17,821 nucleotides of DNA from Lachnospiraceae bacterium (GTDB taxonomy: Bacteria; Bacillota_A; Clostridia; Lachnospirales; Lachnospiraceae): the NCBI GenBank assembly GCA_024689605.1, contig JAILDD010000187.1, positions 1-17,821 on the forward strand, in the 5' to 3' direction. The notes under the pieces were generated by a model. That model was not told the DNA's origin and searched no databases. It saw only the letters and a list, made by a program, of their open reading frames with translations. The translations under genes and the position numbers were made by a program. Positions 16,422-17,821 of the stretch are shown in pieces; position 1 is the first letter of the stretch, and each line of letters opens with the position of its first letter.

Positions 16422-17821
16422 ATGGAAAAAAGCGAAGATAAAAACATAACAGATCCCTACCGCTTGAACTTCCATCTGATGCCGCCCCAGGGCTGGCTGA
16501 ATGACCCCAACGGTTTATGCTGCTTCAAGGGAGAGTATCACATATTTTTTCAATACGCCCCTGACTCTCCCACCGGAGGCGGCAAAAAGGTCTGGGGACA
16601 CTATGCGGGAAAGTCCCTTATTGATCTTGATTTCAAAGGGATAAGCCTTTATGCAGACAATGAAGCTGACCGCAACGGCGTGTATTCCGGCTCAGCCCTT
16701 ATAGATGAGGGCGTAATGAAGCTCTATTATACCGGCAATGTAAAACAGGCCGGTGACCACGACTATACCTACTCCGGAAGAGAAGCCAACACGGTAATGG
16801 TAAGCAGCGATGACGGAATACATTTTTCCGAAAAGAATCTGCTGATGACCAACAGCGATTACCCTGCTGAATACACCTGCCATGTCCGGGATCCCAAGGT
16901 ATGGAAGTCTGATGGCAGAACATTTATGGTACAGGGAGGCAGGCTGGACGGACGGGGTACGGAAGCCGGGGATAAGGGTGCGGTGATAGTATTTGAGAGA
17001 GCCCCGATGCCCGAAGATGGTAAAGCAAACAAAAGCAGTGCGGCTGAAGAATCAGGATCAGATACCCTTGCCGAAAAATGGACCGTACTCTGCAATATCA
17101 GCACCCATGATCCCTTTGGCTATATGTGGGAATGTCCGGATTACTTCGCTATAAAGGGAAAGAAATTCCTGTCCTGCAGCCCCCAGGGATTGGCATCTGA
17201 AGAATACCGCTACCAGAATGTATATCAGTCGGGATATTTTTCACTGTCTGACGGTACTGACATCATGAATGCCAATGGTCATGGGGACAGTTATATCTAT
17301 ATAGACTCCCCGCAGGAGTGCTTTACCGAGTGGGACATGGGCTTTGACTTTTATGCCCCCCAGAGCTTCACTGACGATAAAGGCCGTATGATACTGATTG
17401 GCTGGGCCGGTATCCCTGATGCAGACTATGACAATGAACCGACTGTAAAGGAAGGCTGGCAGCATGCACTGACAGTTCCCCGGGTGATCAGCGTATCCGA
17501 AAAAAACGGAAAGCTTCTGCAGTATCCGGTGGAAGAGATAGAGACACTCAGGCAGGACATGAGATCCGCTGCTGAAAATTCAGATACTCCACTGCCCTTA
17601 AGATCTGCGGATATTCTGGCAGAGGGGCTTTCTGCTGAGGACTTGCTCGACGGCAGGGATAAAGCAGAGATACTTCAGGTAAAGAATGCGGGCAGCGAAC
17701 TGTTCGGACTGTCTATAAGCGGAAATGACAATGCCGGCGAAAATGTATATATACTCACTCTTTCCCTCTCCTCTGATGCCGGCCGGGGCCGAACCGAGCG
17801 GAAGGTTCTTTTAGACAGGCT
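16422..17821 (+). CDS. scrB: Sucrose-6-phosphate hydrolase, GH32 family (3' end cut by window)
   Basis: The frame is open from ATG at 16422 to the window end: 466 complete codons without a stop. The GH32 active-site triad is visible: nucleophile D28 in GWLNDPNG (24-31), transition-state stabiliser D157 in VRDPKVW (155-161), and acid/base E237 in WECPDYF (236-242). Residues 1 to about 350 form the five-bladed propeller, and the rest is the start of the C-terminal beta-sandwich. There is no signal peptide, so the enzyme is cytoplasmic and cleaves sucrose-6-phosphate to glucose-6-phosphate and fructose, rather than acting as an exported levanase. A low-complexity insertion spans about 193-216 between propeller strands. 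It starts one base after the scrA stop. The only Shine-Dalgarno-like sequence, AAAGG, is 12 nt away inside scrA, so coupled translation is likely. GH32 members near PTS genes are usually ScrB/SacA. Confidence 0.93.
   Translation, partial: MEKSEDKNITDPYRLNFHLMPPQGWLNDPNGLCCFKGEYHIFFQYAPDSPTGGGKKVWGHYAGKSLIDLDFKGISLYADNEADRNGVYSGSALIDEGVMKLYYTGNVKQAGDHDYTYSGREANTVMVSSDDGIHFSEKNLLMTNSDYPAEYTCHVRDPKVWKSDGRTFMVQGGRLDGRGTEAGDKGAVIVFERAPMPEDGKANKSSAAEESGSDTLAEKWTVLCNISTHDPFGYMWECPDYFAIKGKKFLSCSPQGLASEEYRYQNVYQSGYFSLSDGTDIMNANGHGDSYIYIDSPQECFTEWDMGFDFYAPQSFTDDKGRMILIGWAGIPDADYDNEPTVKEGWQHALTVPRVISVSEKNGKLLQYPVEEIETLRQDMRSAAENSDTPLPLRSADILAEGLSAEDLLDGRDKAEILQVKNAGSELFGLSISGNDNAGENVYILTLSLSSDAGRGRTERKVLLDR

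Overview
The window looks like a chromosomal piece of a gut or rumen clostridium, most likely a member of the Lachnospiraceae. I infer this from protein style, frequent ATA/AGA/AGG codons, consensus SigA-type promoters, a PTS sugar locus, and signalling proteins of the HD-GYP and propeller-hybrid-kinase kind. No rRNA, tRNA, CRISPR array, insertion sequence or phage gene was seen. Genus is not determinable by eye.

Layout from the left. Positions 1-82 (minus) hold the first 27 codons of a LysR-type regulator that runs off the window. Upstream of it on the same strand is a DegV fatty-acid-binding protein (146-1069) with a near-consensus promoter. Positions 1206-4712 (minus) are a three-gene MacAB/YknXYZ-type exporter: membrane fusion protein, FtsX-like permease, ATPase. 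A bidirectional terminator at 4883-4919 separates it from the next block.

Positions 4923-13167 (minus) hold a signalling cluster read in the order hybrid kinase, receiver protein, HD-GYP protein. The kinase has 1664 residues: polytopic membrane domain, extracytoplasmic beta-propeller, Y_Y_Y domain, HisKA/HATPase, receiver, HPt and an extra C-terminal helical region. The second protein has a degenerate and a complete receiver domain. The third is a 723-residue membrane HD-GYP protein with an extracytoplasmic sensor. The kinase and the HD-GYP protein share a similar N-terminal membrane domain that resembles ECF-transporter S components. My inference is a His-Asp-His-Asp phosphorelay whose output is c-di-GMP turnover rather than transcription; this arrangement is the most interesting thing in the window.

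Positions 13332-17821 hold a sucrose locus: scrK (minus), and divergently scrA (PTS EIIBCA) followed one base later by scrB (GH32, truncated by the window end). Sucrose would be taken up as sucrose-6-phosphate, cleaved to glucose-6-phosphate and fructose, and the fructose phosphorylated by ScrK. The 290-bp divergent region has promoters on both strands, a palindrome exactly filling the scrA -35/-10 spacer, and the same two half-sites split apart in the scrK leader. This suggests coordinated repression by a regulator not found in the window.
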